The position numbers were made by a program, and so were the translations under genes. This document shows positions 43,245 through 52,030 of a stretch of 64,000 bases of DNA, piece by piece; position 1 is the stretch's first letter, and each line of letters begins with the position of its first letter. Source of the DNA: Bremerella sp. JC817 (lineage in GTDB: Bacteria; Planctomycetota; Planctomycetia; Pirellulales; Pirellulaceae); assembly GCF_040718835.1 (NCBI RefSeq), contig NZ_JBFEFG010000268.1, forward strand, positions 558,001 to 622,000. The letters are read 5' to 3'. Under the pieces are notes generated by a model, which was not told the origin of the DNA, made no database searches, and saw only the letters and a program-made list of their open reading frames with translations.

Positions 43245-44297
43245 ATGACGAATCATCCCGACAATCACTGGCAACGAGACCTGCTCGGCGCGGACAACTC
43301 GGTCGATGTGAATCAGATTGTCGAAGGGCAGGTCGTTCGGGTTGAGGGTGAGGTGGTGTTTGTCGACGTCGGAGCTAAATCTGCAGGGTCTCTTCCGCGT
43401 GCGGCTTGGGGAGACGATGTGCCGCGGGTCGGGCAGACCGTAATCGTGGTGGTCGAACAGGTCGATGGCGACCAGGTTCGTTTAGAGCCGTTGCTGTTGT
43501 CGAAACGGTCGACCCCCAAGACGGTCACTTGGGAGGAAATTGTCGATTCGTTCTCGATTGGGCAGATCGTTCAGGGAACCGTCGTGCGTCGAATTCAAGG
43601 TGGCCTGATCGTCGATATTGGTGCGAACGCGTTTCTGCCAGAAACTGAACTCGACACGGAGCCATCGCCTGAGCTCGAGAATTTCATCGGCCGCGATCTG
43701 GAATGTGAGATCCTGCAGATCGATCACGATCGCCGTATCCTCGTGCTCAGCCGCCGCCAGCTACTTCAGCAACAGCCGGCAGCCCCCAACGAAGCTTTGC
43801 TGCAAGCGCTTGCCGAAGGCCAGGTCCGCCGCGGCATCATTCACCGGATCACCAACTACGGAGCGTTCGTCGATCTGGGCGGGCTCACCGGCCTGTTGTT
43901 GATCACCAATATGAGTTGGGACCGGATTCGGCACCCGAGCGATCTCGTTTCAATCGGCGATGAAGTTGAAGTCGTCATCCTTCGAATCGATCAGGCGACC
44001 AACCAGATTTCGGTCGGCCTCAAGCAACTTTCGCCTGATCCCTGGGAGAACATTGAAGACCGTTTCCCCATCGGCTCAACAGCTACAGGAACGGTTTATC
44101 AACAAATGACGTACGGAACATTTATCGAGCTTGCCCCAACCATTATCGGCCTGATCCCCAACGAGGGCCCCAGCAACGAAACACTGCCCATCGCCGATCT
44201 CGATCTCAACACCCAGGTAACCGTAGAGGTCATCAGCATCGATAAAACCGCGCGGAAGATGTTATTGAAGCTGGCGGAGGGAAGGGCAGGGGAATGA
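43245..44297 (+). CDS. S1-domain RNA-binding protein, ribosomal protein S1 paralogue
   Basis: A 350-aa protein with four S1-like OB domains at about residues 25-90, 105-170, 195-260 and 280-345. Typical motifs are GQIVQGTVVRRIQGGLIVDI and GIIHRITNYGAFVDLGGLTG. It is shorter than the main ribosomal S1, which usually has six domains, so it is probably an accessory paralogue. It is intact, with an ATG at 43245 but only a weak upstream purine run. The gene lies between the patatin/MBL operon and the GIY-YIG gene. It is likely a housekeeping RNA-binding protein rather than part of the neighbours' system. Confidence 0.85.
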   Translation: MTNHPDNHWQRDLLGADNSVDVNQIVEGQVVRVEGEVVFVDVGAKSAGSLPRAAWGDDVPRVGQTVIVVVEQVDGDQVRLEPLLLSKRSTPKTVTWEEIVDSFSIGQIVQGTVVRRIQGGLIVDIGANAFLPETELDTEPSPELENFIGRDLECEILQIDHDRRILVLSRRQLLQQQPAAPNEALLQALAEGQVRRGIIHRITNYGAFVDLGGLTGLLLITNMSWDRIRHPSDLVSIGDEVEVVILRIDQATNQISVGLKQLSPDPWENIEDRFPIGSTATGTVYQQMTYGTFIELAPTIIGLIPNEGPSNETLPIADLDLNTQVTVEVISIDKTARKMLLKLAEGRAGE

Positions 44298-44318
44298 CGG
44301 AGTGCGGGATCTTTAAAC

Positions 44319-45107
44319 TCAAGACCGAGCCCTCCCGGTTTCGCGATCGTAACCATCATCCGGCCGGTGGAACTTTCTTAGTCGTACCGACCTTGGAGAT
44401 GAGACTTCAACCGCCATCTCTTCACCCACAGCGAACTCTCCCTGGAACCAATCCCGCAAACCGACACCGCCCATAAGCCTTGGAGTGTGGTTCGAGTTTG
44501 CCGAACGGTTGATCGTTCCCATGATTGGGGTCTCAGCATTACCCAGGAAAAACTCAATCGTCTCCCCGTCTTGGCCCAACAGCATTTGATATTCGACGCC
44601 AACGTTGAAGAAGCCAGACCGCATGTAGGTGGGATGTAGAGTGATCGGGAATCGACCGATCAGCTGTTCCGGTTCCTCACCATCCAGTTCTGACGCTTCA
44701 TCGACCTGAAGGTCTCGAATCCTTCCGCCATTCCATGGAGGATCGATCACCTTGATCAACGAATCCTCGAGGCCGGCGGCCAGGTTCAAATGAAACTGCC
44801 CGTAGTGCATCAGCCCCGAATCAGGCAGCACCAAAATCTCGACTGCTTTGCCCGCTTTTAGAAGCTCTCGGATCAGGTGATTGTTACGAATGTTGGTCGA
44901 TTGCCCTGCCCCCGGATTGGCATAGCCGGCCATTCGCGTCTTTAACTTCTGAACAGTCTTGCCGATGTACATGATTTCACCATCGCAGACGAAGGCATAT
45001 AAGACGTTCTTCTGTTGGGCATTCTGAAGTAGCTCGAACCTGAGAAGATCTCCTTCGGTTCGCCAGTGCCCGGTGGGTTCAAAACCAATTTCGATGAGAC
45101 GATTCAT
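44319..45107 (-). CDS. GIY-YIG nuclease-family protein
   Basis: A 262-aa protein. The GIY-YIG core reads VLYAFVCDGEIMYIGKT (residues 36-52), so the first motif is degenerate (LYAF) while the second is YIG. A conserved Arg lies in KLKTRMAGY and the catalytic Glu in GLEDSLIKVIDPPWN. Both appear intact, so nuclease activity is plausible. The C-terminal 130 residues form an unrecognised beta-rich domain (VEYQMLLGQDGETIEFFLGN). It is transcribed away from a second GIY-YIG gene at 45588; the space between holds a decayed hsdM fragment. A defence role is possible but inferred. Confidence 0.8.
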   Translation of the reverse strand: MNRLIEIGFEPTGHWRTEGDLLRFELLQNAQQKNVLYAFVCDGEIMYIGKTVQKLKTRMAGYANPGAGQSTNIRNNHLIRELLKAGKAVEILVLPDSGLMHYGQFHLNLAAGLEDSLIKVIDPPWNGGRIRDLQVDEASELDGEEPEQLIGRFPITLHPTYMRSGFFNVGVEYQMLLGQDGETIEFFLGNAETPIMGTINRSANSNHTPRLMGGVGLRDWFQGEFAVGEEMAVEVSSPRSVRLRKFHRPDDGYDRETGRARS

Positions 45108-45587
45108 GTTGTCCCCAGAGGAATCCGGTGCCTACGTCAATAACCAAGGGGCAGATAATGACGTGTTAAATCGCCCTTCGAGTTTCCTGGTTTCAGCAAT
45201 CCGACGTCTCTCGTGCATGACTTTGCAATCGCTCTTCCGTGGAGAGAAAATCGGCTCCTCGATCAGCTGCCCCAGCAGATTTGGCCTGGGCTCCCTTGGC
45301 GGTGTGAATATCGTCCAGGCGCCGAGCAAACAGCAGGTAGGTGACCTACTCGGTGACAGTCAGCCACTTGGAGATTCCGCCTGATCAACTGGCGTTCCGC
45401 ACTTTGTTGACTTGCGATCTAACGGTCCCGTTGACCATCCGACGGCGGGGTCCTGCAGACGGTAGCGAGAGTGGGTAAACCGTGCTATTTTAGCGAGCCT
45501 TCACATTGATTCGCAATGATCGATCGAGTTGATGGATTTAGTCGAGAATGCCGGCCAAATCTGCCGGGCCCGATGACGGAACACCCA
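45108..45587. other. Region between the two GIY-YIG genes
   Basis: It contains the decayed hsdM fragment at 45226-45405 and otherwise no gene. The promoters of the two divergent nuclease genes presumably lie at its edges. Confidence 0.5.
45226..45405 (-). pseudogene. hsdM: Broken N-terminal fragment of a type I restriction HsdM subunit
   Basis: On the minus strand the frame reads SGGIS, then TVTE, stop, VTYLLFARRLDDIHTAK. This matches the N-terminal HsdM region whose normal form is close to SGGIS...E.ITYLLF.RRLD. There are two in-frame stops: TGA where a Trp is expected before SGGIS, and TAG between Glu and VTYLLF. After AKG the frame shifts: the next match, LIEEPIFSPRKSD, is in another frame (as in PIE.PIFP.GKSD of intact HsdM). 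Nothing of the methylase core is left. It is a relic of a type I R-M system. The family identification is from memory of the motif. Confidence 0.7.
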
Positions 45588-46457
45588 ATGACCAGTCCCA
45601 CCGCCAAGACCATTCAGATCTATCTGCCGACCGGCGAACCACGAGGCATCCGCATTGCCGAGATCACCACGCGGATCGTCCAAGCCGTACTCATTCCGCG
45701 TAGCGACCTGACACTTGGCAAGCTGCGAAGGGAATTGGCTTTCCCCGGGATCTATTTTCTGTTTGGCGAAGATGAGGAAGAAGCTAAGCCGATTGTTTAC
45801 GTCGGCCAGACCGAAGACGCCGCAAAACGCTTCGACGATCACAACCGCAAAAAGACGTTTTGGAAGACCGCCGTCTTCTGTATCTCGAAAACCCAGAATT
45901 TCACCCAGGCCCACATCCGATACTTGGAGTGGTTCTGCATGCATCAGGTGAAAAAGGTGAATCGGTATACTCTGGACAACGGCCAGGTACCAGAGAACTC
46001 GACCTACGTGCCAGAGCCCATGGAAGCGGAGTTGCTCGATGTCTTTGAGACGATCAGCACGTTGGTTTCAACGCTGGGGTATCCGGTGTTTGAGCCAGTC
46101 TCGCGAAGCAACGACAAGCGTTCGCTATTCTATATCAATACCCGCGGTTGTAACGCATCGGGCGAACTGGTCGAAGAGGGATTTGTCGTCCGAAAAGGCA
46201 GCAAGTGTCGTATTGAGCAAACCCCCTCAGCACCAGAACTACTGCAGACGCAACGCAACCGTTTAATCGAAGCTGGCGTCATCGAAGAACGCGAAGGTGT
46301 GTTCGAGTTTCTGCAGGACTATCTGTTTTCCAGTCCAAGTGCAGCAGCAGTAATGGTAATTGGCGCCAGGGCCAATGGCTGGACTGAATGGAAGGACAAG
46401 CAGGGAAGCACGCTCAGCGATATCCATCGCGATCCGGATGATGCCGCTGCGGAATAA
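45588..46457 (+). CDS. GIY-YIG nuclease with C-terminal DUF4357 domain
   Basis: A 289-aa protein. The N-terminal GIY-YIG core has GIYFLFGEDEE and PIVYVGQTEDAAKRFDDH (Arg in AKRF), with the catalytic Glu in RYLEWFCMHQ. The C-terminus is DUF4357: RGCNASGELVEEGFVVRKGS and DYLFSSPSAAAVMVIGARAN. DUF4357 is often found in proteins near type I restriction loci, which fits the hsdM relic beside it. Several in-frame ATGs occur (45516, 45573, 45588); 45588 is preferred because GGAACAC precedes it and the core starts soon after. It is intact and followed by a tRNA gene. Confidence 0.85.
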   Translation: MTSPTAKTIQIYLPTGEPRGIRIAEITTRIVQAVLIPRSDLTLGKLRRELAFPGIYFLFGEDEEEAKPIVYVGQTEDAAKRFDDHNRKKTFWKTAVFCISKTQNFTQAHIRYLEWFCMHQVKKVNRYTLDNGQVPENSTYVPEPMEAELLDVFETISTLVSTLGYPVFEPVSRSNDKRSLFYINTRGCNASGELVEEGFVVRKGSKCRIEQTPSAPELLQTQRNRLIEAGVIEEREGVFEFLQDYLFSSPSAAAVMVIGARANGWTEWKDKQGSTLSDIHRDPDDAAAE

Positions 46458-46543
46458 TCCCTCCCTGACACTCCCTACAAAGCTCAAAACAAAGTTGGCC
46501 GCGAAATAACAACTTCGGACTGAAGCTGTGCAAAATAAAAAGG

Positions 46544-46617
<74 letters not shown>

Positions 46618-46798
46618 AAGGTGTTGTCGCACAAAGACTTAAGGCCATTCTCTGCACGTCCTCAATGCCTCGCTGACACCACTTGAAGACACCTGGACGC
46701 CAGGTCAGGGCAGACTGACGAACCTTGTTCGGTTCTTTATTGTTGCCCCTGCTGAGTTGGTGCCAAGTCACTAAGTCTAACGGCGAAATGCCATCTGA

Positions 46799-47497
46799 AC
46801 CATACCCGACTTTCCCTCATGCATCAGAGCGAGCGACCAAGAAGATCCGCCGTTAGTTTCACTTCTTTGGGCCCTGGAGAGAGATCCGGACGCTGCACTC
46901 GCTAAATACCAAGCTCAAGCGAATGACTTGCACGCTGGATGGGTACCTCGGGAGCCCAAACCGGATTGCCTCAATATCGCCGAGCTGTGCAACCATTTCT
47001 GTGACACGCAAGACCACAAACTCGAAATGGGAATCATTGCGGATAGCACGCACAAGGACTACATCGACACCTGCGACGCACTGGTGAAGTTCTTCGGCCG
47101 AAGCCAGGCAGTCGACGACCTGCAGGTTGAAGACTTCGCGAAGTTGAAAAGGGAACTCGGAAAGACATTAGGGCTTCGCAGTCTTGGGAATGAGATCAAC
47201 CGAATCAGGATCGTCTTCGAATATGCATGCGACGAAGAGCTCATTGATCGTCCGCTGAGATTTGGAAAGCAATTCACCAGGCCAGCGAAACGGGTACTTC
47301 GACGCGAGAAACAGAAGAAGGGGCCCATGATGTTAGAGGCTCATGAGGTCCACCAGCTAATTCGTCACGCAACACCGTTGCTTCGGGCCATGATTTATCT
47401 CGCAATCAATTGCGGCCTCGGAAACAACGACTGTGCCAGTCTCTCGTGGGCCTCTTTCGACCTGGATTTCGAAGGGATCGCACTACCATGGCCCTGA
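46799..47497 (+). pseudogene. Truncated planctomycete-type tyrosine integrase
   Basis: The open frame begins at 46799 after a stop, without a start codon matching the family. From 46835 it reads LLWALERDPDAALAKYQAQA, LCNHFCDTQDHK, then EIDRP-like and RPAKRVLRREKQKKGPMMLE, and LAINCGLGNNDCASLSWASF. This is the N-terminal SAM-like domain plus the start of the catalytic domain of a planctomycete phage/island integrase family. It breaks off at GIALPWP and a TGA where the family continues with the His-x-x-Arg and Tyr parts. The first-motif Arg also seems to be Asn. It is therefore inactive. It ends inside the start of the next pseudogene. Confidence 0.75.
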
Positions 47498-48003
47498 TCG
47501 CAGCCGTCACCCAGGGACTAGCACGTCAGGTACTCGAAAGATGTAAAGACAAGGCTGGGAGCACACTGCCGATCAACACCTTATGAGTTGGGTTCAAAGG
47601 CGATCCGAAACATCGATGCACTTTACCCACCAGAAGCGATCTTTCAGGAATTAAATGGACCGCCGCTGGCTGGTACTTTTTCGATGACCTGGGAATATTG
47701 CAAGTCAACGAAATCTTGGTGGACGATCAATCTGAGTTTTCGTCGACATTTTGCCACAAATTCGCCCTTGCTATCGACCGCCAAGGTGCGATCTCAACTA
47801 AGGATAAACTGAAGCACATTTGGTCGAAAAATTTGTTTCTCGCGCAACTTAACGATGATTCCGCGACTGATGAATCCGAAGGTTTCGCGGAATTGTTTGC
47901 GGCCTATTGTCATCCAGAGCTATACTTACTCAATAGGGCAGATTTAGTTAACCACTTTCCCAAATCACTAAATCTCCTTCGCAACTCTGGAGTGATCAGC
48001 TAA
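47488..48003 (+). pseudogene. Zincin-like gene with in-frame TGA and damaged zinc motif
   Basis: From the ATG at 47488 the frame encodes MALIAAVTQGLARQVLER and then meets TGA at 47584-47586 (codon 33). The same frame then stays open to 48003 and gives IKWTAAGWYFFDDLGILQVN, TFCHKFALAIDRQGAIS and DESEGFAELFAAYCHPE. The last two resemble a peptidase of the anthrax-lethal-factor or phage-zincin kind, which has xxHExGHALDR followed by a conserved Glu-Ala-Phe-Ala motif. Here the expected Glu is Lys and the second His is Leu, so zinc binding is lost. It overlaps the integrase pseudogene and, by one base, the next gene. The family call is tentative. Confidence 0.5.
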
Positions 48004-48182
48004 TGGGTATTGCCAAAGATCGGTTTGTCAAATCCATCGAAATCGATGGGGTCCGAGTGGATGTCATGAAACGCTCCGAAGTTGCCAAATTTTCAAAAGG
48101 AAAAAGCGAAGGCGATACAGAAAACACGTCTGATCAGTCCAAGGAGACACCGGAATCAAAAGCTTCGCCACCCGCCACCTAA
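48003..48182 (+). CDS. Small acidic/basic hypothetical protein, 59 aa
   Basis: Too short for many gene finders. The ATG overlaps the preceding stop by one base (TAATG), which shows translational coupling. The product begins MGIAKDRFVKSIEIDGVRVD and has a low-complexity Ser/Glu/Thr/Pro/Lys C-terminus. No signal peptide or domain is recognised. The arrangement suggests it was the partner of the zincin-like gene before that was damaged, for example an immunity protein or adaptor. That is inference from overlap only. Confidence 0.55.
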   Translation: MGIAKDRFVKSIEIDGVRVDVMKRSEVAKFSKGKSEGDTENTSDQSKETPESKASPPAT

Positions 48183-48716
48183 ATCGGCATTGCTAAAACG
48201 CCGCAAAGAACTATCACCTTGATAAGTCAAATGAGACCTATTCAAGGTACCAGCAAGAATGGCACTCTCTCGCTTCGCCAGCTCTCTTACCCTGGATGGC
48301 CTGCCGTGCATCCTGGCCGATCCAGTACTCTACCCGTCTGCCGCAAGACTCGCAAATAACTAACGCTGTCCCGTGGGCCAACACCTAGGCGTCGCCCATG
48401 TCCTGATGACAAGCAGCAACGTCGACCAGCTCAAGAAGGCAACCGGCATCGTTCTCGGCTGGCGAGTCACACTCGATAACGATTCTGATTGGAAGTCGAT
48501 TTCAGGCGATCAAGGTAACGCCTAACCTCATCCACGTTTCGTAATGCTCTGCTGCTATTTCTAAATCACAGCCTCAATCAACGCGAGCATAGAGGAATCC
48601 AATTCACCTTCTTAGTGGACAGGCACGAATGGGGACGCCGCGCCAATCTTTCTCGCACGGACCATCTTAGTCTCTCGCACCTTCAACGTTCCCTTGATGC
48701 TCAACGGCAACTTCGT
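48183..48716. other. Gene-poor remnant region
   Basis: A 50-codon frame from a GTG at 48373 to a TAA at 48523-48525 encodes VGQHLGVAHVLMTSSNVDQL and ends DWKSISGDQGNA. It could be the end of a lost gene. I see no homology, ribosome-binding site, repeat or terminator. The sequence looks less G+C-rich than the flanking genes and fits the decayed island. Confidence 0.3.
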
Positions 48717-49112
48717 TTATTCGCGGCCGTGCAACTGGTCCGGAGCCGGACGTTCTGGATCGTGGCGGCGGTGACCGGTCCCGATGCCGTGGTACGACGG
48801 AAGCCGAATCGAATAGACCAGCACGCCGATCGTTAGCGGCAAGACCAGCCACATTGCGTGCAGCACGTTCGTTCCGCTGATCAGGCATAGGCCGACCAGC
48901 ACGAGGAAGCCGCCGGCCCACACCAGTTCCGGTTTGCGAGGAATGCGGAACACGTTGCAAAACAGAAAGAAGTGCCCCAGCACGAATGGCAGCAGCCACG
49001 CCAGCGGACCGACCAGGCCCAGCGCGAAGATGGTCGCCGCGGCGCAGATCGTGATCGCCAACGCATCGGTCATCGAAAAGCGAAATCCGTGGGTTGGCCA
49101 GTGTCGAGGCAT
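48717..49112 (-). CDS. Small membrane protein, 131 aa
   Basis: Three hydrophobic segments are visible, at about residues 20-40 (ITICAAATIFALGLVG), 43-57 (LLPFVLGHFFLFCNV) and 67-102 (two spans around LVLVGLCLISGTNVL). The C-terminus is hydrophilic (HRRHDPERPAPDQL). I do not recognise a family with certainty. The ATG at 49112 directly follows the stop of the YdjM-like gene, two bases away, so they form an operon. Confidence 0.7.
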   Translation of the reverse strand: MPRHWPTHGFRFSMTDALAITICAAATIFALGLVGPLAWLLPFVLGHFFLFCNVFRIPRKPELVWAGGFLVLVGLCLISGTNVLHAMWLVLPLTIGVLVYSIRLPSYHGIGTGHRRHDPERPAPDQLHGRE

Positions 49113-49114
49113 CG

Positions 49115-50044
49115 CTACACCTCCCACTCGCTGCGCACGATCTGTCCGGCGGCATCAACCTGGCAGGTCAACGTGCCAAACCGCGTCGCGTAGTTGCGGA
49201 TGCGCAAGTCACGACAGACAAACGTTGTCTGTCCGTTTTCGACTTCTTTTTCGACCGCATGATAAAACGTCGACAGCTCGCGCATCGCTTGCCAGGGTGG
49301 AAGTTCTTCGATGGCGGCTGGCATGGCATCGTCGTGAAGTGGAATGCGTTGCACGTCTTGCTCTTCACCCTGCCACACATTAAGCGTCGACGTCAGACAG
49401 GCGTCGCCCCAATCGCGACAAACCAGAAACCGCCATGGAAGCCAGGTCGTCGGGATCACCGAGATGCGTGTGGCTTGCCGATCGTTCGCCGCTTTCGATA
49501 ACGATACGGCAAGTCGCCTGGCTCGCATGGCGATCATTCCACGTACGGTGATCATCAGCAGCAATCCTGCGACGTAGCCGCCAGAGATCCACGCCAGCCA
49601 GAGTCCGTTTCCCCATGCCCACGTCACCAGCGACAGGCCGATCAGCGTCCACAGCAGCATCGGCAGATCAATGAAAAAGATCCAGTCGAGCGCCATCCTG
49701 CTTCGCTGGAACGGCCACGCCCAGCGAACCCCGTACGAGTTCGTCAGGTCGAGCCCCACATGCATTACCATGCCGATGGCGATGCCCACCAGCAGTAGGC
49801 TCCACTCTGTCTGCGAGGCAATCCACAAACCAGCCGACGCCAGGCCAACCAGCGCAACGGCGGCGACCGAATGGGTATACGTTTGATGAAAGCGAATGAA
49901 TGCCTGTTTGCCTCCCAGCCGCGAGAACGCATCGAGATCCGGCGCGACATTCCCCAGCACCACGCCACAAGCCAGCTCTGGCTGCCAGGCCAAAAGCCCC
50001 GCCGCCGAAGTCGCCCCAATCAAAGCATGCGTTACGATGTCCAT
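49115..50044 (-). CDS. YdjM/LexA-regulated-type membrane-bound metal-dependent hydrolase (DUF457-like)
   Basis: A 309-aa membrane protein. The N-terminus MDIVTHALIGATSAAG is the start typical of the YdjM family; GNVAPDLDAFSRLGG and FHQTYTHSVAAVALVG carry the conserved Asp and His residues that bind metal. Five or so membrane segments follow. The frame is open to 50308, but the upstream part lacks family features, so the ATG at 50044 is preferred. A soluble C-terminal domain of about 110 residues is extra. It may act on lipids; the real substrate is unknown. Confidence 0.8.
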   Translation of the reverse strand: MDIVTHALIGATSAAGLLAWQPELACGVVLGNVAPDLDAFSRLGGKQAFIRFHQTYTHSVAAVALVGLASAGLWIASQTEWSLLLVGIAIGMVMHVGLDLTNSYGVRWAWPFQRSRMALDWIFFIDLPMLLWTLIGLSLVTWAWGNGLWLAWISGGYVAGLLLMITVRGMIAMRARRLAVSLSKAANDRQATRISVIPTTWLPWRFLVCRDWGDACLTSTLNVWQGEEQDVQRIPLHDDAMPAAIEELPPWQAMRELSTFYHAVEKEVENGQTTFVCRDLRIRNYATRFGTLTCQVDAAGQIVRSEWEV

Positions 50045-50238
50045 CCCTGCATCGTACGCGAAAGATTTCATTTGGTCGCCGGTTTGGTCAAAGTGGGACG
50101 CGATGGATGTGGGGCGATTTTGTTGGAACGAAGTCAACGCGGAACGTATGATCTGAACTTCTCGCAGTTGCGTTATCGTTCGTAGCATTGAAGCTACGTT
50201 CATCGACCATAGCCCCCGCAAACCCCAGTGGCCCCACC

Positions 50239-50985
50239 ATGCATGTTCATGTTTGCTCCCCAAAACCATACACGACTGTTCAGCAAGCGATTTCGAAACT
50301 CGCCCCAAGCGAACTGAATCGCCCGACCGTTTCGACGATCCCGATGCTCGACTTGATGATTCACCATGAGGACCAATTTCAGAAGATCATCCAAGAGCTA
50401 GGCATGAGCGAGCCTGATTGCCTGACTCTGGAATACAAAGCCGGGCCATTTGCAGGTCGTGGCACGGCATCCCACACTGATGTCATGCTTCAAAAAGCTG
50501 AGCAGTCGCTGGCGATCGAAGCGAAGTGGACGGAACCAATGTATGAAACGGTTGAGAAATGGCTTGCCGGCGCTAAAGGCGATAACAAATCCAAAGTGCT
50601 GCAAGGCTGGTTTACGCAGCTAGGCCGAAACAGTTTTCCTGTTGACTACCAGAAACTCATTTACCAAATGGTGCATCGTGCAGCCTCAGCCGCCGAAGCG
50701 GGAACTTGTCCAGCCGTGGCCTATTTTCTCTTTGAGGTGGAAGGGTTCAGCTCTGGGGCTTCGCAGGATGCAATTCAAAATGAGCTGAAACGTCTCCGCA
50801 CCTTTTTACCTGCTTCGTTTCGACTCCATACGGTTAAGGTCCATTTAGAACCGGCGAAAGGTTACGAGAAAATCCGCGGACTTTCACCTGGAGATGAAAA
50901 GACCTCTGAGTCTATAGTTTCAAGGCTGCAGCGCAAGGCAAGGCTATTCACACTGAAACATTACAACGTCACATCAGTTGAATAG
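50239..50985 (+). CDS. PD-(D/E)XK nuclease-like hypothetical protein
   Basis: A 248-aa protein of no recognised family. SHTDVML followed by SLAIEAKW gives Asp 81 and Glu 94-x-Lys 96, the spacing and hydrophobic setting of a PD-(D/E)XK nuclease core. No signal peptide is seen. The start is chosen at the ATG 50239; the frame is open from 50188. The gene stands alone, divergent from the YdjM-like gene. It lies next to the decayed island, so it could be a DNA-targeting enzyme or an orphan restriction-like protein. The core motif is visible, but the family call is inference. Confidence 0.6.
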   Translation: MHVHVCSPKPYTTVQQAISKLAPSELNRPTVSTIPMLDLMIHHEDQFQKIIQELGMSEPDCLTLEYKAGPFAGRGTASHTDVMLQKAEQSLAIEAKWTEPMYETVEKWLAGAKGDNKSKVLQGWFTQLGRNSFPVDYQKLIYQMVHRAASAAEAGTCPAVAYFLFEVEGFSSGASQDAIQNELKRLRTFLPASFRLHTVKVHLEPAKGYEKIRGLSPGDEKTSESIVSRLQRKARLFTLKHYNVTSVE

Positions 50986-51105
50986 TCATTTCGAGGCCCG
51001 GACAGCGGCTTACAATGGACGCTGTCTCGCATATCTTTCCCTGGCCTAAAAGGGAAAGGGAGATTACCGTTATCCCGACCAGAATGACCGTAATCGAGAT
51101 GAAGA

Positions 51106-51366
51106 ATGACACTGAAATCGGTCCAACACCAATACGATCAAGGGAGGTTAACCTCCCATGACGCCATCTGCAAAATCCTTCGAACACTCGATCCTGAGCG
51201 TGTCGACGAATTGGCGGATCTCGATACCGAACTGGCTTCAAAGCTTCGTCAATTCACCCGGACCTTCGATCCGCACTTGCGGTCGACAGGAGAAATGCCA
51301 ACCGAGGAACAAGTAGCTCTTGTTAGACGTTGGTATCAACAACACGACAGAAACGAGATTGACTGA
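51106..51366 (+). CDS. Small hypothetical protein, 86 aa
   Basis: An all-helical, soluble, charged protein (LTSHDAICKILRTLDPERVD and PTEEQVALVRRWYQQHDRNE). No domain is recognised. The ATG at 51106 has a GAGATGAAG purine run upstream. It follows the PD-(D/E)XK-like gene at 120 bases and could be cotranscribed. Confidence 0.55.
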   Translation: MTLKSVQHQYDQGRLTSHDAICKILRTLDPERVDELADLDTELASKLRQFTRTFDPHLRSTGEMPTEEQVALVRRWYQQHDRNEID

Positions 51367-51461
51367 AAGGGAGATAGAACTGGCTGGTGTTCTCCAGCAA
51401 TAACGAATACCAGGTTGGAATCTTTAATATGCCCGTTTCCGTCAGCTGCGAGAGGAAGTCG

Positions 51462-51905
51462 CTAACTAATAATAGCCCAATCTGTCCATGTCAGCAAAAC
51501 AGCCGGGAATGATCGAACACGCTTGCCGACAAGCTCCGAGAGTCTCGTCTTGGCGTGCAGACCGCAAACAAATTCTTTGACGACATATTTCGCACCGTCG
51601 TCTGACTGAATCACCAGCGTAACGCAAGGGCCGGTGTTCGGGATGATAAAATGCGTTTCGGGCATGACGGAGGGTTCGATTCTGCAAAGGACTCCTCGGA
51701 ATTTGGGCACTTTGATGAATTCATCAAGGGTCATCTCCTGCGCTACAGAATTGCCTCCACCTCTTACCGATACTTCGCTACTCGGCGTCTCGCGTAAACG
51801 AACCTTCGGCTCTGAGTTCCGCCCAAGGAGCATTATGAAAGCTACGCAGACAAGGCACAGCGATGTCGTCGCGAAAGAGAACACCGCCAATTGATTCACT
51901 TTCAC
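51462..51905 (-). CDS. Membrane-anchored hypothetical protein, 147 aa
   Basis: A single N-terminal membrane segment (AVFSFATTSLCLVCVAFIML) anchors a soluble domain of about 110 residues. This has MTLDEFIKVPKFRGVLCRIE and a beta-rich part ending WTDWAIIS. I do not recognise a family. The GTG at 51905 is preferred because GGGAG lies eight bases upstream; the frame is open to a GTG at 51920. It stands apart from its neighbours. Confidence 0.55.
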   Translation of the reverse strand: MKVNQLAVFSFATTSLCLVCVAFIMLLGRNSEPKVRLRETPSSEVSVRGGGNSVAQEMTLDEFIKVPKFRGVLCRIEPSVMPETHFIIPNTGPCVTLVIQSDDGAKYVVKEFVCGLHAKTRLSELVGKRVRSFPAVLLTWTDWAIIS

Positions 51906-52030
51906 GTCTAGAACTCCCACCGTATTTCGCTGCGTAAGTCAGAACGAGCCGCGTTCGGCTATTCGGTAGCGACGCGCTGGCCACCGTCGATACCGGGATC
52001 GCATCTTAAATGTACCAGCCTGCCGGGGGC

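Noticed and set aside
48615-48836. 73-codon plus-strand frame
   Set aside because: Its 3' half is antisense to the membrane-protein gene ending at 48717, and it has no homology.
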